The notes under the pieces were generated by a model. That model did no database searches and was not told the origin of the DNA. It saw only the letters and a program-made list of their open reading frames with translations. The position numbers and the translations under genes are program-made. DNA of 64,000 nt from Ptiloglossa arizonensis (taxonomy: Eukaryota; Arthropoda; Insecta; Hymenoptera; Colletidae). This document shows, in pieces, positions 11,719 to 24,261 of the stretch (its first letter is position 1; every line of letters starts with the position of its first letter). The DNA lies in NCBI RefSeq assembly GCF_051014685.1, contig NW_027479508.1, forward strand, positions 45,529-109,528. The letters are read 5' to 3'.

Positions 11719-14272
11719 AATGCAATAGGACGTTTTGGGTTAGGTCAATCCGTTCGCGAGATATGGGAGTTTGAAGCCAAGAAATAGTTGAGAAGGCAAA
11801 AAATTTTTCGCAATTCTGCTGCTCCAAACGCTTAGCCAGAATGGCCTAGGGAAAAAATACACATACCGTTGTAATCGGGCGAGTTTCTACTTTCAGATGC
11901 AATAGGAATTTTTGGGTTAGGTCAATCCGTTCGCGAGATATGGGAGTTTGAAGCTAAGAAATGGTAGAGAAGACAACAAATTTTTCTCACTTCTGCTGCT
12001 CCAAACGCTTAACCAGAATAGCCTAGGGAAAAAATACACATACAGTTGTAATCGGGCGAGTTTCTACTTTCAGATGCAATAGGAATTTTTGGGTTAGGTC
12101 AATCCGTTCGTGAGATATGGGAGTTTGAAGCTAAGAAATGGTTGATAAGACAACAAATTTTTTGCACTTCTGCTGCTCCAAACGCTTAACCGGAATGGCC
12201 TAGGGAAAAAATACACATACCGTTGTAATCGGGCGAGTTTCTACTTTCAGATGCAATAGGAGTTTTTGGGTTAGGTCAATGCGTTCGCGAGATATGGGAG
12301 TTTGAAGCCAAGAAATGGTTGAGAAGACAACAAATTTTTCGCACTTCTGCTGCTCCAAACGCTTAACCAGAATGGCCTAGGGAAAAAATACACATACCGT
12401 TGTAATCGGGCGAGTTTCTACTTTCAGATGCAATAGGAATTTTTGGGTTAGGTCAATCCGTTCGCGAGATATGGGAGTTTGAAGCTAAGAAATGGTAGAG
12501 AAGACAACAAATTTTTCTCACTTCTGCTGCTCCAAACGCTTAACCAGAATGGCCTAGGGAAAAAATACACATACCGTTGTAATCGGGCGAGTTTCTACTT
12601 TCAGATGCAATAGGAATTTTTGGGTTAGGTCAATCCGTTCGCGAGATATGGGAGTTTGAAGCTAAGAAATGGTTGATAAGACAACAAATTTTTCGCACTT
12701 CTGCTGCTCCAAACGCTTAACCGGAATGGCCTAGGGAAAAAATACACATACCGTTGTAATCGGGCGAGTTTCTACTTTCAGATGCAATAGGAGTTTTTGG
12801 GTTAGGTCAATCCGTTCGCGAGATATGGGAGTTTGAAGCCAAGAAATGGTTGAGAAGACAACAAATTTTTCGCACTTCTGCTGCTCCAAACGCTTAACCA
12901 GAATGGCCTAGGGAAAAAATACACATACCGTTGTAATCGGGCGAGTTTCTACTTTCAGATGCAATTGGAATTTTTGGGTTAGGTCAATCCGTTCGCGAGA
13001 TATGGGAGTTTGAAGCTAAGAAATGGTAGAGAAGACAACAAATTTTTCGCACTTCTGCTCCTCCAAACGCTTAACCAGAATGTCCTAGGGAAAAAATACA
13101 CATACCGTTGTAATCGGGCGAGTTTCTACTTTCAGATGCAATAGGACGCTTTGGGTTAGGTCAATCCGTTCGCGAGATATGGGAGTTTGAAGCTAAGAAA
13201 TGGTAGAGAAGACAACAAATTTTTCGCAATTCTGCTTCTCTAAACGCTTAACCAGAATGGGCTAGGGAAAAAATACACATACCGTTGTAATCGGGCGAGT
13301 TTCTACTTTCAGGTGAAATAGGAATTTTTGGGTTAGGTCAATCCGTTCGCGAGATATGGGAGTTTGAAGCCAAGAAATGGTTGAGAAGGCAAAAAATTTT
13401 TCGCAATTCTGCTGCTCCAAACTCTTAACCAGAATGGCCTAGGGGAAAAATACACATAGCGTTGTAATCGGGCGAGTTTCTACTTTCAGATGCAACAGGA
13501 ATTTTTGGGTTAGGTCAATGTGTTCGCGAGATATGGGAGTTTGAAGCTAAGAAATGGTTGAGAAGGCAAAAAATTTTTCGCATTTCTGCTGCTCCAAACG
13601 CTTAACCAGAATGGCCTAGGGAAAAAACACACATACCGTTGTAATCGGGCGAGTTTCTACTTTCAGATGCAACAGGAATTTTTGGGGTAGGTCAATCCGT
13701 TCGCGAGATATGGGAGTTTGAAGCTAAGAAATGGTTGAGAAGGCAGAAAATTTTTCGCAATTCTGCTGCTCCAAACGCTTAACCAGAATGGCCTAGGGAA
13801 AAAATACACATACCGTTGTAATCGGGCGAGTTTCTACTTTCAAATGCAATAGGACGTTTTGGGTTAGGTCAATCCGTTCGCGAGATATGGGAGTTTGAAG
13901 CCAAGAAATGGTTGAGAAGGCAAAAAATTTTTCGCAATTCTGCTGCTCCAAACTCTTAACCAGAATGGCCTAGGGAAAAAATACACATACCGTTGTAATC
14001 TGGCGAGTTTCTACTTTCAGATGCAATAGGAATTTTTGGGTTAGGTCAATCCGTTCACGAGATATGGGAGTTTGAAGCCAAGAAATGGTTGAGACGGCAA
14101 AAAATTTTTCGCAATTCTGCTGCTCCAAACGCTTAGCCAGAATGGCCTAGGGAAAAAATACACATACCGTTGTAATCGGGCGAGTTTCTACTTTCAGATG
14201 CAATAGGAATTTTTGGGTTAGGTCAATCCGTTCGCGAGATATGGGAGTTTGAAGCTAAGAAATGGTAGAGAA
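11719..14272 (+). repeat. Satellite monomers without a clear long HOR copy inside the window
   Basis: About 14 monomers of the standard length. A two-monomer pattern near 11.95-12.2 kb (ggtagag then ggttgataag, followed by gcttaaccggaatgg) is echoed near 12.45-12.75 kb, a three-monomer offset. From about 13.65 kb the recurring three-monomer module (ggcagaaaa form, then caaatg/acgtttt form, then aatctggcg form) appears. I found nothing other than satellite here. Confidence 0.6.
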
Positions 14273-17200
14273 GACAACAAATTTTTCGCACTTCTGCTGC
14301 TCCAAACGCTTAACCAGAATGGCCTAGGGAAAAAATACACATACCGTTGTAATCGGGCGAGTTTCTACTTTCAGATGCAATAGGAATTTTTGGGTTAGGT
14401 CAATCCGTTCGCGAGATATGGGAGTTTGAAGCTAAGAAATGGTAGAGAAGACAACAAATTTTTCGCACTTCTGCTGCTCCAAACGCTTAACCAGAATGGC
14501 CTAGGGAAAAAATGCACATACCGTTGTAATCGGGCGAGTTTCTACTTTCAGATGCAATAGGAATTTTTGGGTTAGGTCAATCCGTTCGCGAGATATGGGA
14601 GTTTGAAGCTAAGAAATGGTAAAGAAGACAACAAATTTTTCGCAATTCTGCTTCTCCAAACGCTTAACCAGAATGGGCTAGGGAAAAAATACACACACCG
14701 TTGTAATCGGGCGAGTTTCTACTTTCAGGTGCAATAGGAATTTTTGGGTTAGGTCAATCCGTTCGCGAGATATGGGAGTTTGAAGCCAAGAAATGGTTGA
14801 GATGGCAAAAAATTTTCGCAATTCTGCTGCTCCAAACGCTTAGCCAGAATGGCCTAGGTAAAAAATACACATACCGTTGTAATCGGGCGAGCTTCTACTT
14901 TCAGATGCAATAGGAATTTTTGGGTTAGGTCAATCCGTTCGCGAGATATGGGAGTTTGAAGCCAAGAAATGGTTGAGAAGGCAAAAAATTTTTCGCAATT
15001 CTGCTGCTCCAAACTCTTAACCAGAATGGCCTAGGGAAAAAATACACACACCGTTGTAATCGGGCGAGTTTCTACTTTCAGGTGCAATAGGAATTTTTGG
15101 GTTAGGTCAATCCGTTCGCGAGATATGGGAGTTTGAAGCCAAGAAATGGTTGAGAAGGCAAAAAATTTTTCGCAATTCTGCTGCTCCAAACTCTTAACCA
15201 GAATGGCCTAGGGAAAAAATACACATACCGTTGTAATCTGGCGAGTTTCTACTTTCAGATGCAATAGGAATTTTTGGGTTAGGTCAATCCGTTCACGAGA
15301 TATGGGAGTTTGAAGCCAAGAAATGGTTGAGATGGCAAAAAATTTTTCGCAATTCTGCTGCTCCAAACGCTTAGCCAGAATGGCCTAGGGAAAAAATACA
15401 CATACCGTTGTAATCGGGCGAGTTTCTACTTTCAGATGCAATAGGAGTTTTTGGGTTAGGTCAATCCGTTCGCGAGATATGGGAGTTTGAAGCCAAGAAA
15501 TGGTTGGGAAGACAACAAATTTTTCGCACTTCTGCTGCTCCAAACGCTTAACCAGAATGGCCTAGGGAAAAAATACACATACCGTTGTAATCGGGCGAGT
15601 TTCTACTTTCAGATGCAATAGGAATTTTTGGGTTAGGTCAATCCGTTCGCGAGATATGGGAGTTTGAAGCTAAGAAATGGTAGAGAAGACAACAAATTTT
15701 TCGCATTTCTGCTCCTCCAAACGCTTAACCAGAATGGCCTAGGGAAAAAATACACATACCGTTGTAATCGGGCGAGTTTCTACTTTCAGATGCAATAGGA
15801 ATTTTTGGGTTAGGTCAATCCGTTCGCGAGATATGGGAGTTTGAAGCTAAGAAATGGTAGAGAAGACAACAAATTTTTCGCAATTCTGCTTCTCCAAACG
15901 CTTAACCAGATTGGGCCATGGAAAAAATACACATACCGTTGTAATCGGGCGAGTTTCTACTTTCAGGTGAAATAGGAATTTTTGGGTTAGGTCAATCCGT
16001 TCACGAGATATGGGAGTTTGAAGCCAAGAAATGGTTGAGAAGGCAAAAAATTTTTCGCAATTCTGCTGCACCAAACTCTTAACCAGAATGGCCTAGGGAA
16101 AAAATACACATACCGTTGTAATCGGGCGAGTATCTACTTTCAGATGCAACAGGAATTTTTGGGTTAGGTCAATGCGTTCGCGAGATATGGGAGTTTGAAG
16201 CTAAGAAATGGTTGAGAAGGCAAAAAATTTTTCGCATTTCTGCTGCTCCAAACGCTTAACCAGAATGGCCTAGGGAAAAAATACACATACCGTTGTAATC
16301 GGGCGAGTTTCTACTTTCAGATGCAACAGGAATTTTTGGATTAGGTCAATCCGTTCGCGAGATATGGGAGTTTGAAGCTAAGAAATGGTTGAGAAGGCAG
16401 AAAATTTTTCGCAATTCTGCTGCTCCAAACGCTTAACCAGAATGGCCTAGGGAAAAAATACACATACCGTTGTAATCGGGCGAGTTTCTACTTTCAAATG
16501 CAATAGGAGGTTTTGGGTTGGGTCAATCCGTTCGCGAGATATGGGAGTTTGAAGCCAAGAAATGGTTGAGAAGGCAAAAAATTTTTCGCAATTCTGCTGC
16601 TCCAAACTCTTAACCAGAATGGCCTAGGGAAAAAATACACATACCGTTGTAATCTGGCGAGTTTCTACTTTCAGATGCAATAGGAATTTTTGGGTTAGGT
16701 CAATCCGTTCACGATATATGGGAGTTTGAAGCCAAGAAATGGTTGAGATGGCAAAAAATTTTTCGCACTTCTGCTGCTCCAAACGCTTAACCAGAATGGC
16801 CTAGGGAAAAAATACACATACCGTTGTAATCGGGCGAGTTTCTACTTTCAGATGCAATAGGAATTTTTGGGTTAGGTCAATCCGTTCGCGAGATATGGGA
16901 GTTTGAAGCTAAGAAATGGTAGAGAAGACAACAAATTTTTCGCAATTCTGCTGCTCCAAACGCTTAACCAGAATGGCCTAGGGAAAAAATACACATACCG
17001 TTGTAATCGGGCGAGTTTCTACTTTCAGATGCAATAGGAATTTTTGGGTTTGGTCAATCCGTTCGCGAGATATGGGAGTTTGAAGCTAAGAAATGGTAAA
17101 GAAGACAACAAATTTTTCGCAATTCTGCTTCTCCAAACGCTTAACCAGAATGGGCTAGGGAAAAAATACACACACCGTTGTAATCGGGCGAGTTTCTACT

Positions 17201-18741
17201 TTCAGGTACAATAGGAATTTTTGGGTTAGGTCAATCCGTTCGCGAGATATGGGAGTTTGAAGCTAATTAATGGTTGATAAGACAACAAATTTTTCGCACT
17301 TCTGCTGCTCCAAACGCTTAACCAGAATGGCCTAGGGAAAAAATACACATACCGTTGTAATCGGGCGAGTTTCTACTTTCAGATGCAATAGGAATTTTTG
17401 GGTTAGGTCAATCCGTTCGCGAGATATGGGAGTTTGAAGCTAAGAAATGGTAGAGAAGACAACAAATTTTTCGCACTTCTGCTGCTCCAAACGCTTAACC
17501 AGAATGGCCTAGGGAAAAAATGCACATACCGTTGTAATCGGGCGAGTTTCTACTTTCAGATGCAATAGGAATTTTTGGGTTAGGTCAATCCGTTCGCGAG
17601 ATATGGGAGTTTGAAGCTAAGAAATGGTAAAGAAGACAACAAATTTTTCGCAATTCTGCTTCTCCAAACGCTTAACCAGAATGGGCTAGGGAAAAAATAC
17701 ACACACCGTTGTAATCGGGCGAGTTTCTACTTTCAGGTGCAATAGGAATTTTTGGGTTAGGTCAATCCGTTCGCGAGATATGGGAGTTTGAAGCCAAGAA
17801 ATGGTTGAGATGGCAAAAAATTTTCGCAATTCTGCTGCTCCAAACGCTTAGCCAGAATGGCCTAGGGAAAAAATACACATACCCTTGTAATCGGGCGAGC
17901 TTCTACTTTCAGGTGCCATAGGAATTTTTGGGTTAGGTCAATCCGTTCGCGAGATATGGGAGTTTGAAGCCAAGAAATGGTTGAGAAGGCAAAAAATTTG
18001 TCGCAATTCTGCTGCTCCAAACTCTTAACCAGAATGGCCTAGGGAAAAAATACACATACCGTTGTAATCTGGCGAGTTTCTACTTTCAGATGCAATAGGA
18101 ATTTTTGGGTTAGGTCAATCCGTTCACGAGATATGGGAGTTTGAAGCCAAGAAATGGTTGAGATGGCAAAAAATTTTTCGCAATTCTGCTGCTCCAAACG
18201 CTTAGCCAGAATGGCCTAGGGAAAAAGTGCACATACCGTTGTAATCGGGCGAGTTTCTACTTTCAGATGCAATAGGAGTTTTTGGGTTAGGTCAATCCGT
18301 TCGCGAGATATGGGAGTTTGAAGCCAAGAAATGGTTGGGAAGACAACAAATTTTTCGCACTTCTGCTGCTCCAAACGCTTAACCAGAATGGCCTAGGGAA
18401 AAAATACACATACCGTTGTAATCGGGCGAGTTTCTACTTTCAGATGCAATAGGAATTTTTGGGTTAGGTCAATCCGTTCGCGAGATATGGGAGTTTGAAG
18501 CTAAGAAATGGTAGAGAAGACAACAAATTTTTCGCATTTCTGCTCCTCCAAACGCTTAACCAGAATGGCCTAGGGAAAAAATACACATACCGTTGTAATC
18601 GGGCGAGTTTCTACTTTCAGATGCAATAGGAATTTTTGGGTTAGGTCAATCCGTTCGCGAGATATGGGAGTTTGAAGCTAAGAAATGGTAGAGAAGACAA
18701 CAAATTTTTCGCAATTCTGCTTCTCCAAACGCTTAACCAGA
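14273..18741 (+). repeat. 17/16-monomer HOR duplication (offset 3008 then 2831 bp)
   Basis: The aatgcacata variant recurs at 14513 and 17521, 3008 bp apart (17 monomers minus one base). Farther right, the tggttgggaag variant recurs at an offset of 2831 bp (16 monomers minus one base), as at 15502 and 18333. One monomer near 15.05-15.22 kb is therefore absent from, or fused in, the right copy. Both copies carry a T4 instead of T5 tract (14813-14816 and 17821-17824), an inherited one-base deletion. Confidence 0.7.
14813..14816 (+). repeat. 176-bp monomer variant (A6T4)
   Basis: One T is missing from the central A/T tract. The same deletion is found in the duplicated block at 17821-17824, which supports a shared origin of the two blocks. 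Confidence 0.85.
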
Positions 18742-19745
18742 ATGGCCTAGGGAAAAAATACACATACCGTTGTAATCGGGCGAGTTTCTACTTTCAGATG
18801 CAACAGGAATTTTTGGATTAGGTCAATCCGTTCGCGAGATATGGGAGTTTGAAGCTAAGAAATGGTTGAGAAGGCAGAAAATTTTTCGCAATTCTGCTGC
18901 TCCAAACGCTTAACCAGAATGGCCTAGGGAAAAAATACACATACCGTTGTAATCGGGCGAGTTTCTACTTTCAAATGCAATAGGAGGTTTTGGGTTAGGT
19001 CAATCCGTTCGCGAGATATGGGAGTTTGAAGCCAAGAAATGGTTGAGAAGGCAAAAAATTTTTCGCAATTCTGCTGCTCCAAACTCTTAACCAGAATGGC
19101 CTAGGGAAAAAATACACATACCGTTGTAATCTGGCGAGTTTCTACTTTCAGATGCAATAGGAATTTTTGGGTTAGGTCAATCCGTTCACGAGATATGGGA
19201 GTTTGAAGCCAAGGAATGGTTGAGATGGCAAAAAATTTTTCGCACTTCTGCTGCTCCAAACGCTTAACCAGAATGGCCTAGGGAAAAAATACACATACCG
19301 TTGTAATCGGGCGAGTTTCTACTTTCAGATGCAATAGGAATTTTTGGGTTAGGTCAATCCGTTCGCGAGATATGGGAGTTTGAAGCTAAGAAATGGTAGA
19401 GAAGACAACAAATTTTTCGCAATTCTGCTGCTCCAAACGCTTAACCAGAATGGCCTAGGGAAAAAATACACATACCGTTGTAATCGGGCGAGTTTCTACT
19501 TTCAGATGCAATAGGAATTTTTGGGTTTGGTCAATCCGTTCGCGAGATATGGGAGTTTGAAGCTAAGAAATGGTAAAGAAGACAACAAATTTTTCGCAAT
19601 TCTGCTTCTCCAAACGCTTAACCAGAATGGGCTAGGGAAAAAATACACACACCGTTGTAATCGGGCGAGTTTCTACTTTCAGGTACAATAGGAATTTTTG
19701 GGTTAGGTCAATCCGTTCGCGAGATATGGGAGTTTGAAGCCAAGA
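16300..19745 (+). repeat. 14-monomer offset copies sharing ttttggatta and gggtttggtc variants
   Basis: The tttggatta variant (16338 and 18815) and the gggtttggtc variant (17046 and 19523) are both 2477 bp apart, which is 14 monomers minus the one-base deletion near 17.82 kb. Matched stretches run about 16.30-17.26 kb and 18.78-19.74 kb. The left copy ends where gctaattaatgg replaces the expected gccaagaaatgg. Confidence 0.65.
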
Positions 19746-22700
19746 AATGGTTGAGAAGGCAAAAAATTTTTCGCAATTCTGCTGCTCCAAACTCTTAACC
19801 AGAATGGCCTAGGGAAAAAATACACATACCGTTGTAATCTGGCGAGTTTCTACTTTCAGATGCAATAGGAATTTTTGGGTTAGGTCAATCCGTTCACGAG
19901 ATATGGGAGTTTGAAGCCAAGAAATGGTTGAGATGGCAAAAAATTTTTCGCACTTCTGCTGCTCCAAACGCTTAACCGGAATGGCCTAGGGAAAAAATAC
20001 ACATACCGTTGTAATCGGGCGAGTTTCTACTTTCAGATGCAATAGGAGTTTTTGGGTTAGGTCATTCCGTTCGCGAGATATGGGAGTTTGAAGCCAAGAA
20101 ATGGTTGAGAAGACAACAAATTTTTCGCACTTCTGCTGCTCCAAACGCTTAACCAGAATGGCCTAGGGAAAAAATACACACACCGTTGTAATCGGGCGAG
20201 TTTCTACTTTCAGATGCAATAGGAATTTTTGGGTTAGGTCAATCCGTTCGCGAGAAATGGGAGTTTGAAGCTAAGAAATGGTAGAGAAGACAACAAATTT
20301 TTCGCACTTCTGCTCCTCCAAACGCTTAACCAGAATGGCCTAGGGAAAAAATACACATACCGTTGTAATCGGGCGAGTTTCTACTTTCAGATGCAATAGG
20401 AATTTTTGGGTTAGGTCAATCCGTTCGCGAGATATGGGAGTTTGAAGCTAAGAAATGGTAGAGAAGACAACAAATTTTTCGCAATTCTGCTTCTCCAAAC
20501 GCTTAACCAGATTGGGCCATGGAAAAAATACACATACCGTTGTAATCGGGCGAGTTTCTACTTTCAGGTGAAATAGGAATTTTTGGGTTAGGTCAATCCG
20601 TTCGCGAGATGTGGGAGTTTGAAGCCAAGAAATGGTTGAGAAGGCAAAAAATTTTTCGCAATTCTGCTGCTCCAAACTCTTAACCAGAATGGCCTAGGGA
20701 AAAAATACACATACCGTTGTAATCGGTCGAGTTTCTACTTTCAGATGCAACAGGAATTTTTGGGTTAGGTCAATGCGTTCGCGAGATATGGGAGTTTGAA
20801 GCTAAGAAATGGTTGAGAAGGCAAAAAATTTTTCGCATTTCTGCTGCTCCAAACGCTTAACCAGAATGGCCTAGGGAAAAAATACACATACCGTTGTAAT
20901 CGGGCGAGTTTCTACTTTCAGATGCAACAGGAATTTTTGGGTTAGGTCAATCCGTTCGCGAGATATGGGAGTTTGAAGCTAAGAAATGGTTGAGAAGGCA
21001 GAAAATTTTTCGCAATTCTGCTGCTCCAAACGCTTAACCAGAATGGCCTAGGGAAAAAATACACATACCGTTGTAATCAGGCGAGTTTCTACTTTCAAAT
21101 GCAATAGGAGTTTTTGGGTTAGGTCAATCCGTTCGCGAGATATGGGAGTTTGAAGCCAAGAAATGGTTGGGAAGACAACAAATTTTTCGCACTTCTGCTG
21201 CTCCAAACGCTTAACCAGAATGGCCTAGGGAAAAAATACACATACCGTTGTAATCGGGCGAGTTTCTACTTTCAGATGCAATAGGAATTTTTGGGTTAGG
21301 TCAATCCGTTCGCGAGATATGGGAGTTTGAAGCTAAGAAATGGTAGAGAAGACAACAAATTTTTCGCATTTCTGCTCCTCCAAACGCTTAACCAGAATGG
21401 CCTAGGGAAAAAATACACATACCGTTGTAATCGGGCGAGTTTCTACTTTCAGATGCAATAGGAATTTTTGGGTTAGGTCAATCCGTTCGCGAGATATGGG
21501 AGTTTGAAGCTAAGAAATGGTAGAGAAGACAACAAATTTTTCGCAATTCTGCTTCTCCAAACGCTTAACCAGATTGGGCCATGGAAAAAATACACATACC
21601 GTTGTAATCGGGCGAGTTTCTACTTTCAGGTGAAATAGGAATTTTTGGGTTAGGTCAATCCGTTCACGAGATATGGGAGTTTGAAGCCAAGAAATGGTTG
21701 AGAAGGCAAAAAATTTTTCGCAATTCTGCTGCACCAAACTCTTAACCAGAATGGCCTAGGGAAAAAATACACATACCGTTGTAATCGGGCGAGTATCTAC
21801 TTTCAGATGCAACAGGAATTTTTGGGTTAGGTCAATGCGTTCGCGAGATATGGGAGTTTGAAGCTAAGAAATGGTTGAGAAGGCAAAAAATTTTTCGCAC
21901 TTCTGCTGCTCCAAACGCTTAACCAGAATGGCCTAGGGAAAAAATACACATACCGTTGTAATCGGGCGAGTTTCTACTTTCAGATGCAACAGGAATTTTT
22001 GGATTAGGTCAATCCGTTCGCGAGATATGGGAGTTTGAAGCTAAGAAATGGTTGAGAAGGCAGAAAATTTTTCGCAATTCTGCTGCTCCAAACGCTTAAC
22101 CAGAATGGCCTAGGGAAAAAATACACATACCGTTGTAATCGGGCGAGTTTCTACTTTCAAATGCAATAGGAGGTTTTGGGTTAGGTCAATCCGTTCGCGA
22201 GATATGGGAGTTTGAAGCCAAGAAATGGTTGAGAAGGCAAAAAATTTTTCGCAATTCTGCTGCTCCAAACTCTTAACCAGAATGGCCTAGGGAAAAAATA
22301 CACATACCGTTGTAATCTGGCGAGTTTCTACTTTCAGATGCAATAGGAATTTTTGGGTTAGGTCAATCCGTTCACGAGATATGGGAGTTTGAAGCCAAGA
22401 AATGGTTGAGATGGCAAAAAATTTTTCGCACTTCTGCTGCTCCAAACGCTTAACCAGAATGGCCTAGGGAAAAAATACACATACCGTTGTAATCGGGCGA
22501 GTTTCTACTTTCAGATGCAATAGGAATTTTTGGGTTAGGTCAATCCGTTCGCGAGATATGGGAGTTTGAAGCTAAGAAATGGTAGAGAAGACAACAAATT
22601 TTTCGCAATTCTGCTGCTCCAAACGCTTAACCAGAATGGCCTAGGGAAAAAATACACATACCGTTGTAATCGGGCGAGTTTCTACTTTCAGATGCAATAG

Positions 22701-24261
22701 GAATTTTTGGGTTTGGTCAATCCGTTCGCGAGATATGGGAGTTTGAAGCTAAGAAATGGTAAAGAAGACAACAAATTTTTCGCAATTCTGCTTCTCCAAA
22801 CGCTTAACCAGAATGGGCTAGGGAAAAAATACACACACCGTTGTAATCGGGCGAGTTTCTACTTTCAGGTACAACAGGAATTTTTGGGTTAGGTCAATCC
22901 GTTCGCGAGATATGGGAGTTTGAAGCCAAGATATGGTTGAGAAGGCAAAAAATTTTTCGCAATTCTGCTGCTCCAAACTCTTAACCAGAATGGCCTAGGG
23001 AAAAAATACACATACCGTTGTAATCTGGCGAGTTTCTACTTTCAGATGCAATAGGAATTTTTGGGTTAGGTCAATCCGTTCGCGAGATATGGGAGTTTGA
23101 AGCTAAGAAATGTTTGATAAGACAACAAATTTTTCGCACTTCTGCTGCTCCAAACGCTTAACCGGAATGGCCTAGGGAAAAAATACACATACCGTTGTAA
23201 TCGGGCGAGTTTCTACTTTCAGATGCAATAGGAGTTTTTGGGTTAGGTCATTCCGTTCGCGAGATATGGGAGTTTGAAGCCAAGAAATGGTTGAGAAGAC
23301 AACAAATTTTTCGCACTTCTGCTGCTCCAAACGCTTAACCAGAATGGCCTAGGGAAAAAATACACATACCGTTGTAATCGGGCGAGTTTCTACTTTCAGA
23401 TGCAATAGGAATTTTTGGGTTAGGTCAATCCGTTCGCGAGAAATGGGAGTTTGAAGCTAAGAAATGGTAGAGAAGACAACAAATTTTTCGCACTTCTGCT
23501 CCTCCAAACGCTTAACCAGAATGGCCTAGGGAAAAAATACACATACCGTTGTAATCGGGCGAGTTTCTACTTTCAGATGCAATAGGAATTTTTGGGTTAG
23601 GTCAATCCGTTCGCGAGATATAGGAGTTTGAAGCTAAGAAATGGTAGAGAAGACAACAAATTTTTCGCAATTCTGCTTCTCCAAACGCTTAACCAGATTG
23701 GGCCATGGAAAAAATACACATACCGTTGTAATCGGGCGAGTTTCTACTTTCAGGTGAAATAGGAATTTTTGGGTTAGGTCAATCCGTTCGCGAGATATGG
23801 GAGTTTGAAGCCAAGAAATGGTTGAGAAGGCAAAAAATTTTTCGCAATTCTGCTGCTCCAAACTCTTAACCAGAATGGCCTAGGGAAAAAATACACATAC
23901 CGTTGTAATCGGTCGAGTTTCTACTTTCAGATGCAACAGGAATTTTTGGGTTAGGTCAATGCGTTCGCGAGATATGGGAGTTTGAAGCTAAGAAATGGTT
24001 GAGAAGGCAAAAAATTTTTCGCATTTCTGCTGCTCCAAACGCTTAACCAGAATGGCCTAGGGAAAAAATACACATACCGTTGTAATCGGGCGAGTTTCTA
24101 CTTTCAGATGCAACAGGAATTTTTGGGTTAGGTCAATCCGTTCGCGAGATATGGGAGTTTGAAGCTAAGAAATGGTTGAGAAGGCAGAAAATTTTTCGCA
24201 ATTCTGCTGCTCCAAACGCTTAACCAGAATGGCCTAGGGAAAAAATACACATCCCGTTGTA
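18735..24261 (+). repeat. 18-monomer HOR duplication (offset 3186 bp)
   Basis: Rare variants repeat exactly 3186 bp (18 x 177) apart: tttggatta (18815, 22001), gggtttggtc (19523, 22709), gtcattccg (20063 and 23249) and gccatgg (20516 and 23702). Approximate matched stretches are 18735-21075 and 21921-24261. The match lapses around 19.9 versus 23.1 kb, where the right copy has a chimeric monomer, and ends at aatcaggcg (21078), which the right copy lacks. Confidence 0.7.

Noticed and set aside
22707..22892. Plus-strand open frame of 61 codons
   Set aside because: It starts at TTG and exists only because gggttagg has become gggtttgg in one monomer, removing a TAG. It ends at the same gggttag site in the next monomer. 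The same variant recurs in other HOR copies without any sign of a gene.
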